A stretch of DNA of 64,000 nt from Altererythrobacter sp. TH136 (lineage in GTDB: Bacteria; Pseudomonadota; Alphaproteobacteria; Sphingomonadales; Sphingomonadaceae): NCBI RefSeq assembly GCF_007065885.1, contig NZ_CP041409.1, forward strand, positions 1,597,501 to 1,661,500. Direction: 5' to 3'. How positions within the stretch are numbered: the first letter of the stretch is position 1; every line of letters starts with the position of its first letter. Both the position numbers and the translations under genes were made by a program. The notes under the pieces were generated by a model that worked only from the letters and a program-made list of their open reading frames with translations, did no database searches and was not told the origin of the DNA. This document shows, in pieces, positions 7,150 through 15,481 of this stretch.

Positions 7150-8393
7150 TGTACCAGCTCCTCTCCGACCTCTCGATCGTCGAGGTCTCCAGCTTCGTCG
7201 CCTCGCCTACCGCCGGCTTGTACTGCGCGCAGATGGGGGCGGAGGTGATCCGCGTCGACCAGATCGGCGGCGGGCTCGACTACGACCGTTACATGCAGAC
7301 GGCGGAAGGGCGCAGTCTGGCATGGGAGAACCTCAACCGGGCGAAGAAGTCGGTCGCGCTTGATCTGAAGTCCGCCGAAGGGCGTGAGCTGTGCGTAGAA
7401 TTGGCGCGCAAGACCGGCCAGCTCATCACCAACCTGCCCGAGAAGTCCTTCCTCAGCCACGCGGCGGTCAGCGCGGGGCGGCCGGACATGATCTCGGTCC
7501 GCATCATGGGCTGGCATGACGGGCGCCAGGCGATGGATTTCACCGTCAACGCCGCGAGCGGCTATCCGCTGATGACCGGCCCCGCCGAATGGGACCAGGA
7601 CACCGCGCCGCCGGTCAACCAAGTGCTGCCCGCGTGGGACTTCATCACCGGCGCGTACTGCGCGTTCGCGCTGATGGCCGCGCTGCATCACCGCGCCGCG
7701 ACGGGCGAGGGCAACGAGGTTCGGGTGCCGCTGGGCGACGTGGCAATCGGCACCGTCGCCAATTCGGGCGCGCTGGCGGAAATGCTCTATCGCGGCGGCG
7801 ACCGCCCCCGGCTGGGCAATGCGATCTGGGGCGCGCTGGGGCGCGATTTCGCCAGCCGCGACGGCCAGCGGTTCATGGTCGCGGTGCTCACCCCCAACCA
7901 GTGGAACGCGATGGTGGCCGCGCTGGAGATCGCGGAGCCGATCGCCGCGCTGGAGGCTCAGGCCGGGGTGGAGTTTGCGAAGTCGGACCACAACCGCTTC
8001 GTCCACCGCGAAGCGCTGTTCGCCATCGTGCAGGAAGCCGCGGGCAAGCTGGACTATGCCGAGCTGGCCGAGCGGCTGACCCGGGCCGGCGCGACGTTCG
8101 AACGTTACCGCACGATGTTCGAGGCGGCGAACGATCCGGTGCTGGTGACAGACAACCCGCTGTTCGGCCCCTCGCCCGCCAACCCCAGCGGGTTCGCCTA
8201 CCCCGCGCCGCGCAGCTTCGCGCATCTGGGCGGAGCGGCGCCCGCCGACCCGGCGCCTGCGCCCTATCTTGGCCAGCATAGCGAGGAAGTGCTCGCCACA
8301 AGACTCGGTTTGTCGTCGGGCGGGATTCACGCGCTTATCGACCGCGGCGTGGTCGCGCCAAGTGACCGGGACGGATTGAGGAAGACATCATGA
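7149..8393 (+). CDS. Class III CoA-transferase family, resembles 2-methylfumaryl-CoA isomerase (Mct)
   Basis: A 414-residue CaiB/BaiF-family protein. Most such enzymes move CoA between acids, whereas Mct moves it within one molecule, between the C1 and C4 carboxyls of mesaconate. From memory of the Mct family, several segments look diagnostic: I-G-G-G-L-D-Y-D-R near 40, V-N-Q-V-L-P-A-W-D near 157, and D-R-P-R-L-G-N followed by G-A-L-G-R-D-F near 218-230. In the usual catalytic loop the family aspartate is replaced by R192; the nearest acidic residue is D197. The gene overlaps its neighbours (TGATG upstream, ATGA downstream), and a Meh-like hydratase follows two genes later, which supports a C5-dicarboxylate-type CoA pathway. 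Substrate is unproven; a divergent intermolecular CoA-transferase remains possible. Confidence 0.8.
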   Translation: MYQLLSDLSIVEVSSFVASPTAGLYCAQMGAEVIRVDQIGGGLDYDRYMQTAEGRSLAWENLNRAKKSVALDLKSAEGRELCVELARKTGQLITNLPEKSFLSHAAVSAGRPDMISVRIMGWHDGRQAMDFTVNAASGYPLMTGPAEWDQDTAPPVNQVLPAWDFITGAYCAFALMAALHHRAATGEGNEVRVPLGDVAIGTVANSGALAEMLYRGGDRPRLGNAIWGALGRDFASRDGQRFMVAVLTPNQWNAMVAALEIAEPIAALEAQAGVEFAKSDHNRFVHREALFAIVQEAAGKLDYAELAERLTRAGATFERYRTMFEAANDPVLVTDNPLFGPSPANPSGFAYPAPRSFAHLGGAAPADPAPAPYLGQHSEEVLATRLGLSSGGIHALIDRGVVAPSDRDGLRKTS

Positions 8394-9604
8394 CAAAACG
8401 CCGCGCCGCCATCGTCAGCCCCCTGCGCACCCCGGTGGGCAAGTTCCTCGGCACGCTGGCCCCGCTCGACGCGGGCGCGCTGGGTGCGGTGATCCTGAAG
8501 GCGCTGGTGGAGCGCAGCGGGATCGACCCCGAACGAGTCGACGACGTGGTGTTCAGCCAGGGCTATGGCAACGCCGAAGCGCCCGCGATCGGCCACTGGA
8601 GCTGGCTGGCCGCCGGCCTCCCGCTCGAGGTGCCGGGCTACCAGCTCGACCGGCGGTGCGGATCGGGCGTGCAGGCGGTGGTCAACGCGGCGATGATGGT
8701 CGAGAGCGGCCATGCCGACGTGGTCGTCGCCGGCGGGTGCGAGAGCATGTCCAACGTTGAACACTACACCACCGCGCTGAGGGGCGGGGTCAAGGCGGGC
8801 AACGTCGAGCTGTGGGACCGCCTCACCCGCGGGCGCCTGCTCAGCCAGCCGGTCGAGCGGTTCGGCGTCATCAGCGGGATGATCGAGACCGCCGAGAACC
8901 TCGCCAAGGACTATGGTATCACTCGCGAGGAGGCCGACGCCTTCGCGGTTCGCAGCCACCAGAACGCGGCCGCCGCGTGGGACGAGGGCAAGTTCGACGC
9001 GCAGCTCGTCCCGGTGCCGGTGCCGCAGCGCAAGGGCGATCCGGTACTGTTCGACCGCGACGAAGGCTTCCGCGCCGACGCCAGCATGGAGAGCCTCGGC
9101 AAATTGCGGGCGCTGGAGAACGGTGTCGTCACCGCCGGCAACGCCAGTCAGCAGAACGATGCCGCCGCCGCGTGCCTGGTGGTGGCGGAGGACAAGCTGG
9201 AAGAGCTCGGCCTCGAACCGCTGCTGTGGTTCACCGGCTATGCGGCGGCTGGGTGCGACCCGAGCCGGATGGGCATTGGCCCGGTCCCCGCGGTCGAGCG
9301 GTTGTTTGCGCGCACCGGCATGGGCTGGAACGACATCGACTTGATCGAACTCAACGAAGCGTTCGCGCCGCAAGTGCTCGCCGTGCTGAAGGGCTGGGGC
9401 TGGTCGGCGGACGACAGCCGGCGCGAGCTGCTCAATGTCAACGGTTCGGGCATCAGCCTGGGCCATCCGATCGGAGCGACCGGCGGGCCGATTCTCGCCG
9501 ACATGGCGCACGAGATGCACCGGCGCGGCGCGCGCTATGGCCTTGAAACGATGTGCATCGGCGGCGGGCAGGGCATCGCCGCGATTTTCGAGCGCGCGGC
9601 CTGA
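8390..9604 (+). CDS. Thiolase (acetyl-CoA C-acyltransferase family)
   Basis: A 404-residue thiolase that would cleave a 3-ketoacyl-CoA with free CoA, or run the reverse condensation. The nucleophile is C90 in R-R-C-G-S-G, the H in G-H-P-I-G-A-T-G-G is present, and C389 in C-I-G-G-G-Q-G completes the active site. ATG overlaps the preceding stop (ATGA) and its own stop overlaps the next ATG (TGATG). It supplies the carbon-carbon cleavage step of the operon. No 3-hydroxyacyl-CoA dehydrogenase is encoded here to feed it. Confidence 0.93.
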   Translation: MTKRRAAIVSPLRTPVGKFLGTLAPLDAGALGAVILKALVERSGIDPERVDDVVFSQGYGNAEAPAIGHWSWLAAGLPLEVPGYQLDRRCGSGVQAVVNAAMMVESGHADVVVAGGCESMSNVEHYTTALRGGVKAGNVELWDRLTRGRLLSQPVERFGVISGMIETAENLAKDYGITREEADAFAVRSHQNAAAAWDEGKFDAQLVPVPVPQRKGDPVLFDRDEGFRADASMESLGKLRALENGVVTAGNASQQNDAAAACLVVAEDKLEELGLEPLLWFTGYAAAGCDPSRMGIGPVPAVERLFARTGMGWNDIDLIELNEAFAPQVLAVLKGWGWSADDSRRELLNVNGSGISLGHPIGATGGPILADMAHEMHRRGARYGLETMCIGGGQGIAAIFERAA

Positions 9605-10461
9605 TGCCAGAGACTGCCGGCGACTGGTCGGCGTGGGTCGGCCGCGAGGAGCGGCGCATCGACCGGCTGGACGAGGCGCTCGCCGGCCGGTGGTTGGCGA
9701 CCTTCGACCTGCCTGCGCAGGGCGCCGGGGCGATGCCGCAGGGCATTCACTTCTGCCTCTGCACCCCCGACGCGCCGACGGGCGCATTGGGCGAGGACGG
9801 CCACCCCCGGCGCGACGACAGCGCCGTCAGCTTCTTGCCGCCTGTCCCCCTGCCCCGGCGGATGTGGGCGGCGAGTGAGATCGCCTTCCATGCGCCCATC
9901 TCCATCGGCGCGGCGGTGGAGCGGGTGTCACGCGTCGCCTCGATCACGCCCAAATCCGGCAAGAGCGGCGCGATGGTGTTCGCTTCGGTCGAACACGACA
10001 CGTTCCCGGACGGTGTGCTTGCGGTGCGCGAGGTGCAGACCCTGGTGTACCGCGAAGCCGCCGCGCCCGATGCGCCGCTGCAGCCCGCGGCGGCGGGCGA
10101 CGCGCGCTTCGATCCCGCCGCCTGGCACGCGCACCGGGTGCTGACCCCGACCGAACCGCTGCTGTTCCGCTTCTCCGCCCTCACCTTCAACAGCCACCGC
10201 ATCCATTACGACCTGCCGTATGCCCGCGATGTCGAGCGTTACAGCGGGCTGGTGGTGCATGGGCCGCTGATGGCCAGCCTGCTGCTCCAGCTGTCGGAAG
10301 AACAGGTGGGACCGCTAAAGCGCTTCGCCTTCCGCGCGGTCAGCCCGGCGATTGTCGGGGAACCGCTGCACCTGGTCCTGCGCCAGGAAGACAGCACCCT
10401 CACCCTAGGCGCGTTCGCCGGCGACGGCCGCCAGGTCGTGCAGGCAGAGGGCGCAGTTTGA
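9604..10461 (+). CDS. Mesaconyl-C4-CoA hydratase-like (Meh/HTD2-type) double-hotdog hydratase
   Basis: A 285-residue protein of the MaoC-like HTD2/FAS1-type dehydratase family. The second half has the hydratase-2 motif S-H-R-I-H-Y-D (near residue 197), followed by G-L-V-V-H-G-P-L. The first half has the conserved R-R-M-W-A segment. Meh of the 3-hydroxypropionate bi-cycle hydrates mesaconyl-C4-CoA to citramalyl-CoA; itaconyl-CoA hydratases belong to the same group. Co-occurrence with an Mct-like gene two positions upstream strengthens this reading. It is the last gene of the operon and overlaps the thiolase stop by one base. Confidence 0.82.
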   Translation: MPETAGDWSAWVGREERRIDRLDEALAGRWLATFDLPAQGAGAMPQGIHFCLCTPDAPTGALGEDGHPRRDDSAVSFLPPVPLPRRMWAASEIAFHAPISIGAAVERVSRVASITPKSGKSGAMVFASVEHDTFPDGVLAVREVQTLVYREAAAPDAPLQPAAAGDARFDPAAWHAHRVLTPTEPLLFRFSALTFNSHRIHYDLPYARDVERYSGLVVHGPLMASLLLQLSEEQVGPLKRFAFRAVSPAIVGEPLHLVLRQEDSTLTLGAFAGDGRQVVQAEGAV

Positions 10462-10507
10462 CCGTTTGCCCGCCGGTGCCGCGAGTGATACGGTTTCAGT
10501 TGCAACC

Positions 10508-11446
10508 ATGACCACGCTCCCGCCCGCCGACCGCGATTTCAGCGCCTTGCCCGACATGCCGGGGGACGTGTTCACCGCGCCGCTGCAAAGGCCGGCGCAT
10601 GTCGGCGACGACTGGCTCGAGCCACGCCAAGCCGATTATTCGAGCGACGACGACGCGATCTGGAACGACCTGTTCGCGCGCCAGATGGAGGTCCTGCCCG
10701 GCCGCGCGGCAGGCGCGTTCATGGCGGGCTTGCAGAAGCTCAACCTCAACCGCGGCGGGGTGCCCGAATTCGGCAAGCTGTCGGAAGACCTGTCGGCCCT
10801 GACCGGCTGGTCGGTGGTGCCGGTGCCGATGCTCATCCCAGACCACGTATTCTTCTGGCACCTGGCCAATCGCCGCTTTCCGGCCGGCAACTTCATCCGC
10901 ACCCGCGAGACGTTCGACTACATCGAAGAACCCGATGTGTTTCACGACGTGTTCGGGCACGTGCCGATGCTGACCGACCCGGTCTATGCCGATTACATGC
11001 ATGAATACGGCCGCGCCGGGTGGAAGGCGATGCGCTACAACCGCTTGAAGGCGCTGGGCGCGCTCTACTGGTACACGGTCGAGTTCGGGCTGATTGAGGA
11101 GGCGGGCGGCATCAAGGCATACGGCGCGGGCATCCTCTCAGGCCCGACCGAGATCGTCTATGCGACCGAAGCGCAGAGCCCCAACCGGATCATGCTCAAC
11201 GTCGACCGCGTGATGCGCACCGATTACGTGATCAGCGACCTGCAGCCGACCTATTTCGTGATCGAGAGCTTCGAGGACCTGTACCGCCAGACGGTGGAGC
11301 GCGATTTCGACCGGCTCTATCGCAGCCTCCACCCCGGTTTCACCTACGCCAACAGCGCGGTGATCGATCTCGACCATGCGGTGCACGTCGGCACGCAGGA
11401 ATACCTGCTGCGCGGCGGGCGCGGCAGCGGGGCTATTCCGGTCTAG
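10508..11446 (+). CDS. phhA: Phenylalanine 4-monooxygenase
   Basis: A pterin- and iron-dependent enzyme converting phenylalanine to tyrosine, 312 residues, typical of the bacterial single-domain form. The iron ligands are visible: both histidines in F-H-D-V-F-G-H-V-P and the glutamate in the F-G-L-I-E-E segment. ATG 10508 directly precedes the conserved region. It begins 47 bases after the preceding operon and may be read through from it. No pterin dehydratase (phhB) is adjacent. Confidence 0.95.
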   Translation: MTTLPPADRDFSALPDMPGDVFTAPLQRPAHVGDDWLEPRQADYSSDDDAIWNDLFARQMEVLPGRAAGAFMAGLQKLNLNRGGVPEFGKLSEDLSALTGWSVVPVPMLIPDHVFFWHLANRRFPAGNFIRTRETFDYIEEPDVFHDVFGHVPMLTDPVYADYMHEYGRAGWKAMRYNRLKALGALYWYTVEFGLIEEAGGIKAYGAGILSGPTEIVYATEAQSPNRIMLNVDRVMRTDYVISDLQPTYFVIESFEDLYRQTVERDFDRLYRSLHPGFTYANSAVIDLDHAVHVGTQEYLLRGGRGSGAIPV

Positions 11447-11477
11447 CAGCGATGCCGCCCCCGCGCGGTGCGCAGGC

Positions 11478-11513
11478 AAAGAAAAACCGGCCCGGGATCG
11501 CTCCCGAGCCGGT
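11478..11513 (-). terminator. Rho-independent terminator for the 11535-11810 lipoprotein gene
   Basis: Arms 11486-11497 and 11502-11513 pair over 12 positions with one mismatch. Read on the minus strand the hairpin is followed by TTTTTCTTT. It also lies 40 bases past the phhA stop and may serve both convergent genes. Confidence 0.75.
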
Positions 11514-11534
11514 CGATCTGGTACGATGCGGACC

Positions 11535-11810
11535 TTAGTTGGTCGTCGCGGTCGCAGCCGGGACGGTGCCTTCGTCGGCAGCTTCGCCAACTTCTTCCAT
11601 GGCATCGGCCTTGTCTTCGGCCTGGTCGGTCACGGCGTCAGCCTGCTCGTCGGTCATGGTGCCGGCGTCTTCCATGGCTTCAGCCTGCTCGTTCACGACT
11701 TCGGCGTTCTGCTCACCAGCGTCTTCCATCGCGTTTTCCTTCGGGCCGTCGCAGGCAGCGACGGTGAGGCCCAGCGCGAGCGCCGACGAGAGAGCAATGA
11801 TCTTCTTCAT
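11535..11810 (-). CDS. Small acidic lipoprotein
   Basis: A 91-residue protein with a type II signal peptide (M-K-K-I-I, hydrophobic core, lipobox V-A-A-C, Cys near residue 20). The mature part is strongly acidic and repetitive, with A-M-E-D-A-G appearing twice and related T-D-E-Q-A-D and A-M-E-E-V-G units, consistent with a helical or disordered periplasmic tether. It is monocistronic, with its own terminator downstream. The family is not recognised beyond entericidin-like small lipoproteins. Confidence 0.75.
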   Translation of the reverse strand: MKKIIALSSALALGLTVAACDGPKENAMEDAGEQNAEVVNEQAEAMEDAGTMTDEQADAVTDQAEDKADAMEEVGEAADEGTVPAATATTN

Positions 11811-11887
11811 TTCAGTAATCCCCTTCTTGGATGGGCGGCCTGCATATCAAGCCCGCCGCCCGGTGGTAAGCGAAAATGTATCGTGGG

Positions 11888-12142
11888 TTAATTGACGCGC
11901 GAGGAGCGGGCGACGTTGACCGCACACAGCAGCGCGCTTGCGGCCACGATGCCCAGCAACAGCGCCGTCGCCGACAGGCCCGCCGCCAGCGGCGCGCTGC
12001 TGCCCAGTGCACCAGCCGCGACCGCGCCGATCACTCCGACGGCGACGTTGAAGATCATGCCGCGGCGATCGTCGCTGCGGCTGAGGATGGCGGCGAGCCA
12101 TCCAAGGATCCCGCCTACCGCGATAAGAACCAGGAAACCCAT
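11888..12142 (-). CDS. GlsB/YeaQ/YmgE-family small membrane protein
   Basis: An 84-residue protein with three hydrophobic segments (about 2-20, 31-49, 55-76) and the G-x-x-x-G-W-L-A-A turn of the transglycosylase-associated (GlsB/YeaQ/YmgE) family, which is often stress induced. The biochemical role is unknown. It reads in the same direction as uppP, whose stop is 83 bases upstream. Confidence 0.75.
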   Translation of the reverse strand: MGFLVLIAVGGILGWLAAILSRSDDRRGMIFNVAVGVIGAVAAGALGSSAPLAAGLSATALLLGIVAASALLCAVNVARSSRVN

Positions 12143-12224
12143 TTCAATCTCTAAAGTCAGTTTGCGGACGAAAGCTCCGAAACCAACGCGGGTTCCGCCC
12201 CGGCGGCATAAAAGCCAACTTAAG

Positions 12225-13034
12225 TTAGCGTAGTGTCAACCATGCCACAGCCGCGAGGCCGACCACGATGCGATACCAGGCGAACGGCGCGAACCCGCGC
12301 TTGGAGACATAGGCGACAAACGCGCGGATGATGATCATCGCCACGACGAACGATGACACGAATCCGGCGGCGATCTCCGCCAGGCCGATCGTGGTCCCGC
12401 CGGCGAATACCGAGGGATCATCGAGGATTTTCACCGTGGCCGCGCCCAGCATCGTGGGCACCGCCAGGAAGAACGAGAATTCGGCCGCCGTGCGTCGGCC
12501 CACGCCCAGCGCCAGCCCGCCCAGGATGGTCGCGCCGGACCGGCTGGTTCCCGGGATCATGGCCAGGCATTGCGCCAGTCCGATCAGCAACGCGGTGCGC
12601 ATCGGCAGTTCCGCGACCCCGTTATCCTCGCGCGGGGCGACCCGGCGTTCGAGCACCAGCATCGCCACTCCGCCGATCACCAGCGCCACCGCGACCACCA
12701 TCGGGCTGCCCAGCATCGCGTCGATCGCATCCTTGGCCATCAAGCCGATGACCGCGGCAGGCATGAAGCCCAGCGCCACGTTGCGCACGAAGCGGACCGA
12801 TTCCCCCTTGCCGCGCAGCAGCCCCACCGCGGTGAACCAGAACAGTTTACGATAGGTGACGATCACTGCGGCGATCGCGCCTAGCTGGATCACGACGTTG
12901 AACTGGGCCCATTCCTTCGGGTCGTAGCCGAACAGCGCCTGCGCCAGGATCAGGTGCCCGGTGGACGACACCGGCAGGAACTCGGCCAGCCCCTCAAGGA
13001 CGCCCAGCAGGATAGCAGTAAGGATCAGGTCCAT
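12225..13034 (-). CDS. uppP: Undecaprenyl-diphosphatase UppP/BacA
   Basis: An integral membrane phosphatase that recycles undecaprenyl diphosphate to the monophosphate used for peptidoglycan and surface glycans; it also confers bacitracin tolerance. It has 269 residues from ATG 13034. The signature glutamate-rich motif G-L-A-E-F-L-P-V-S-S-T-G-H is near residue 16 and the second motif P-G-T-S-R-S-G-A-T near 165, with about eight membrane segments. GTG or ATG codons slightly upstream are less likely because family members begin at M-D-L-I. Confidence 0.95.
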   Translation of the reverse strand: MDLILTAILLGVLEGLAEFLPVSSTGHLILAQALFGYDPKEWAQFNVVIQLGAIAAVIVTYRKLFWFTAVGLLRGKGESVRFVRNVALGFMPAAVIGLMAKDAIDAMLGSPMVVAVALVIGGVAMLVLERRVAPREDNGVAELPMRTALLIGLAQCLAMIPGTSRSGATILGGLALGVGRRTAAEFSFFLAVPTMLGAATVKILDDPSVFAGGTTIGLAEIAAGFVSSFVVAMIIIRAFVAYVSKRGFAPFAWYRIVVGLAAVAWLTLR

Positions 13035-13054
13035 CGGGTCGCGCTCATGAAGCA

Positions 13055-13087
13055 CGGGCGGCGCAAGTCAATCGCTTGCGCCGCCCG
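13055..13087 (-). terminator. Long GC-rich hairpin between the first M13 peptidase and uppP
   Basis: A perfect 13-bp stem (13055-13067 with 13075-13087, loop of 7). There is no T-run on either side, so termination of the minus-strand peptidase transcript is likely but weak. It ends 20 bases before the uppP start and could instead fold in the uppP leader. Confidence 0.45.
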
Positions 13088-13115
13088 GCTTGTTTCAGAC
13101 AGATGCGAGAGCTGC

Positions 13116-15278
13116 TTACCAGATGCGGATGCGCTGCTCCGGCGCGAGGTACAGCTCGTCATCGGCGGTGACGTTGAACGCCTTGTACCATTCGTCGAAG
13201 TTGCGGACGACACCGTTCACCCGGAATTCCTCCGGGCTGTGCGGGTCGGTGCGCAGCCGCTGCAGCGCCGCCTCGTCGCGCTGCTGCGAACGCCACACCT
13301 GCGCCCAGCCGAGGAAGAACCGCTGGTCGCCGGTCAGACCGTCGATCACCGGCGCTTCCTTGCCGTTCAGCGACATCTTGTACGCGCGGTAGGCGATCGA
13401 CAGGCCGCCAAGGTCGCCGATGTTCTCGCCCAGCGTCAGCCGGCCGTTCACGCACGGCTGGGTTTCGCCCAGCGGGCAGAACGCGTTGTACTGTTCCACC
13501 AGCGCGTTGCCGAGCTTGTCGAACGCGGCGCGGTCGCCGTCGGTCCACCAGTTGCGCAGCATGCCGGTGCCATCGGACTTCGATCCCTGGTCGTCGAACC
13601 CGTGGCCCATCTCGTGACCAATGACCGCGCCGATGCCGCCATAATTGACCGCCGGATCGGCCGTTAGCCCGAAGAACGGCTGTTGCAGGATGCCGGCGGG
13701 GAACACGATCTCGTTCTTGGTCGAGTTATAGTAGGCGTTCACCGTCTGCGGCAGCATGCCCCACTCGGTGCGGTCGATCGGACCGCCCAGCTTGGACAGC
13801 ATGTCCTGGTACTGCCACTTGCCCGCCGCCATGCGGTTGGCGAGCGGCTGGCCGGCGGTGATCGCCAGACCCGGGTAGGTCTCCAGTTCGTCGCGATACC
13901 CGATCTTGGGGTCGAACGCGGCGAGCTTTGCCATCGCCTCCTTCTTGGTCGCCGCGCTCATCCAGTCGTTCTCCTGGATGCTGACACCCAGCGACTTGCG
14001 CAGGTTCTCGACCAGGTCGACCATCGCGGCCTTGTTGGCGGGCGGGAAGTAGCGCGTCACGTACGACGCGCCGACCAGTTCGCCCAGCAGCCCTTCGGTC
14101 TCGTCGATCGACCGCTTCCACCGCGGGCGCTGCTCGGGCGTGCCGTTCAGCGTGTTGCCGTAGAAGGCGAACTGCGCGGCGTCGATGTCGCTCGGCAGCA
14201 CGGCGGCGTTGGAGCTGAGGAAGCTCTTGACCATCCACGCCTGCAGCACCTCGATCGGGGTGCTGGCGACCAGCTTCATCATCGCCGGGGTGCCGCCGCC
14301 GATCTTGGCGAGGGTCGCGGCGTCCAGCTTCAGCTCGGCAGCGCGTTCCGGGGTCGGCGGCAGGTCGCCGACGACGAACCGGTCGGTCTCGCCGAAGCCC
14401 GACGCTTCCATCAGCGCCGCCACCGGGAACGCCGGGTCGAGCGCGGCGAGCTGAGCCGGAGTCAGCGCGTTGTAGGTGAGGTCGCGGTTGCGGCGGGTCG
14501 CGCGATCCCAGCTGACCTTGCGGGCGATGCTGTCTTCGAACTGATAGACCTGCGCGGCCATGCCGGCGGCGTCTGCGTACCCGCCCTTGCCCAGCAGGAA
14601 CGCGAGGTAATCGCGGTACTTGGCCTGGATCGCCTTACCCTTCTCGGTCTCGTCGAGGTAGTAATCGCGGTCCGGCAGGCCCAGCCCGCCCGACCCGACA
14701 TAGACCGAATACCGCGTCGGCTCCTTGGCATCGACCGACACCCCGCCGCCGATCGGCGAGGGGTAGCCGACTTCGCCCCACAGCGTGGCCATCTTGGCGA
14801 GCGTATCGGCCGAACGGATCTTCTCGAGGTAGGGCTGCGCGGGCGCCATGCCGGCGGCATCGATCGCCGCGGTATCGAGGTAAGCGTTGTAGCTTTCGAC
14901 GATGCGCCGTTCGTCGGCGGTCAGCGTGGCGGCATCCTTGGCGACCAGTTCGTCGACCAGCGCCTTCACGTCGCTGGTCGATTTCTCGCGCAGCAGGTTG
15001 AACGCGCCGAAACGGCTGAATTCAGGCGGCAGCGGGTTCGCCTGCAGCCACTTGTTGTTGGCATAAGCGAAGAAGTCGTCGCCCGGATCGATCGAGGTGT
15101 CGAGATCGGCGGGATCGTAGCCCCATTCGCCGAAGGACATCGTCGGCAGCGGCACCGCCTGTGCGGCAGGCGTCGCGGCGGCCGGCGCGGGCTTGGGCGC
15201 GGTCTGCGCCAGCGCGGGAGCGGCAACGGTCAAGGCCAAGGCGCTGATGCCCAGCGTGGCGATAGTCTTTAAGGTCAT
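13116..15278 (-). CDS. M13-family zinc metallopeptidase (first of a tandem pair)
   Basis: A secreted or periplasmic endopeptidase of the neprilysin/PepO (M13) family, 720 residues, the full family length. ATG 15278 opens a signal peptide ending A-P-A-L-A. The N-terminal domain starts with D-x-x-x-x-P-G-D-D-F-F-A-Y-A-N. The zinc motif H-E-M-G-H is at 555-559, with the downstream E-N-I-G-D-L-G-G segment giving the third ligand, and the protein ends with the conserved I-R-I-W. It sits directly beside a second M13 gene on the same strand, evidently an old duplication. Confidence 0.95.
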   Translation of the reverse strand: MTLKTIATLGISALALTVAAPALAQTAPKPAPAAATPAAQAVPLPTMSFGEWGYDPADLDTSIDPGDDFFAYANNKWLQANPLPPEFSRFGAFNLLREKSTSDVKALVDELVAKDAATLTADERRIVESYNAYLDTAAIDAAGMAPAQPYLEKIRSADTLAKMATLWGEVGYPSPIGGGVSVDAKEPTRYSVYVGSGGLGLPDRDYYLDETEKGKAIQAKYRDYLAFLLGKGGYADAAGMAAQVYQFEDSIARKVSWDRATRRNRDLTYNALTPAQLAALDPAFPVAALMEASGFGETDRFVVGDLPPTPERAAELKLDAATLAKIGGGTPAMMKLVASTPIEVLQAWMVKSFLSSNAAVLPSDIDAAQFAFYGNTLNGTPEQRPRWKRSIDETEGLLGELVGASYVTRYFPPANKAAMVDLVENLRKSLGVSIQENDWMSAATKKEAMAKLAAFDPKIGYRDELETYPGLAITAGQPLANRMAAGKWQYQDMLSKLGGPIDRTEWGMLPQTVNAYYNSTKNEIVFPAGILQQPFFGLTADPAVNYGGIGAVIGHEMGHGFDDQGSKSDGTGMLRNWWTDGDRAAFDKLGNALVEQYNAFCPLGETQPCVNGRLTLGENIGDLGGLSIAYRAYKMSLNGKEAPVIDGLTGDQRFFLGWAQVWRSQQRDEAALQRLRTDPHSPEEFRVNGVVRNFDEWYKAFNVTADDELYLAPEQRIRIW

Positions 15279-15439
15279 GCGATCCCCGGTTGTTGGGCGA
15301 AGGGCGCGTGCGGCCCGCCCCTGGAAATGAAGCGCGCATGCGGTGCGACCGGCATGCGCAGCGGGCGACACTAGCCGCCCGTGGTCATGAAGTGCAGCGT
15401 TTATATGTCCTTGGCCCTGACCGCGCCGTGAATAGGTGG

Positions 15440-15471
15440 GGGGGCGCGATTGGCCGGAAGCCCGCGCCCCC
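15440..15471 (-). terminator. GC-rich hairpin between the two M13 peptidase genes
   Basis: A G-rich arm near 15439-15448 can pair with a C-rich arm near 15463-15471. No T-run follows, so this is a weak candidate for attenuating the upstream M13 transcript. Confidence 0.3.
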
Positions 15472-15481
15472 TTCGGGCGGA

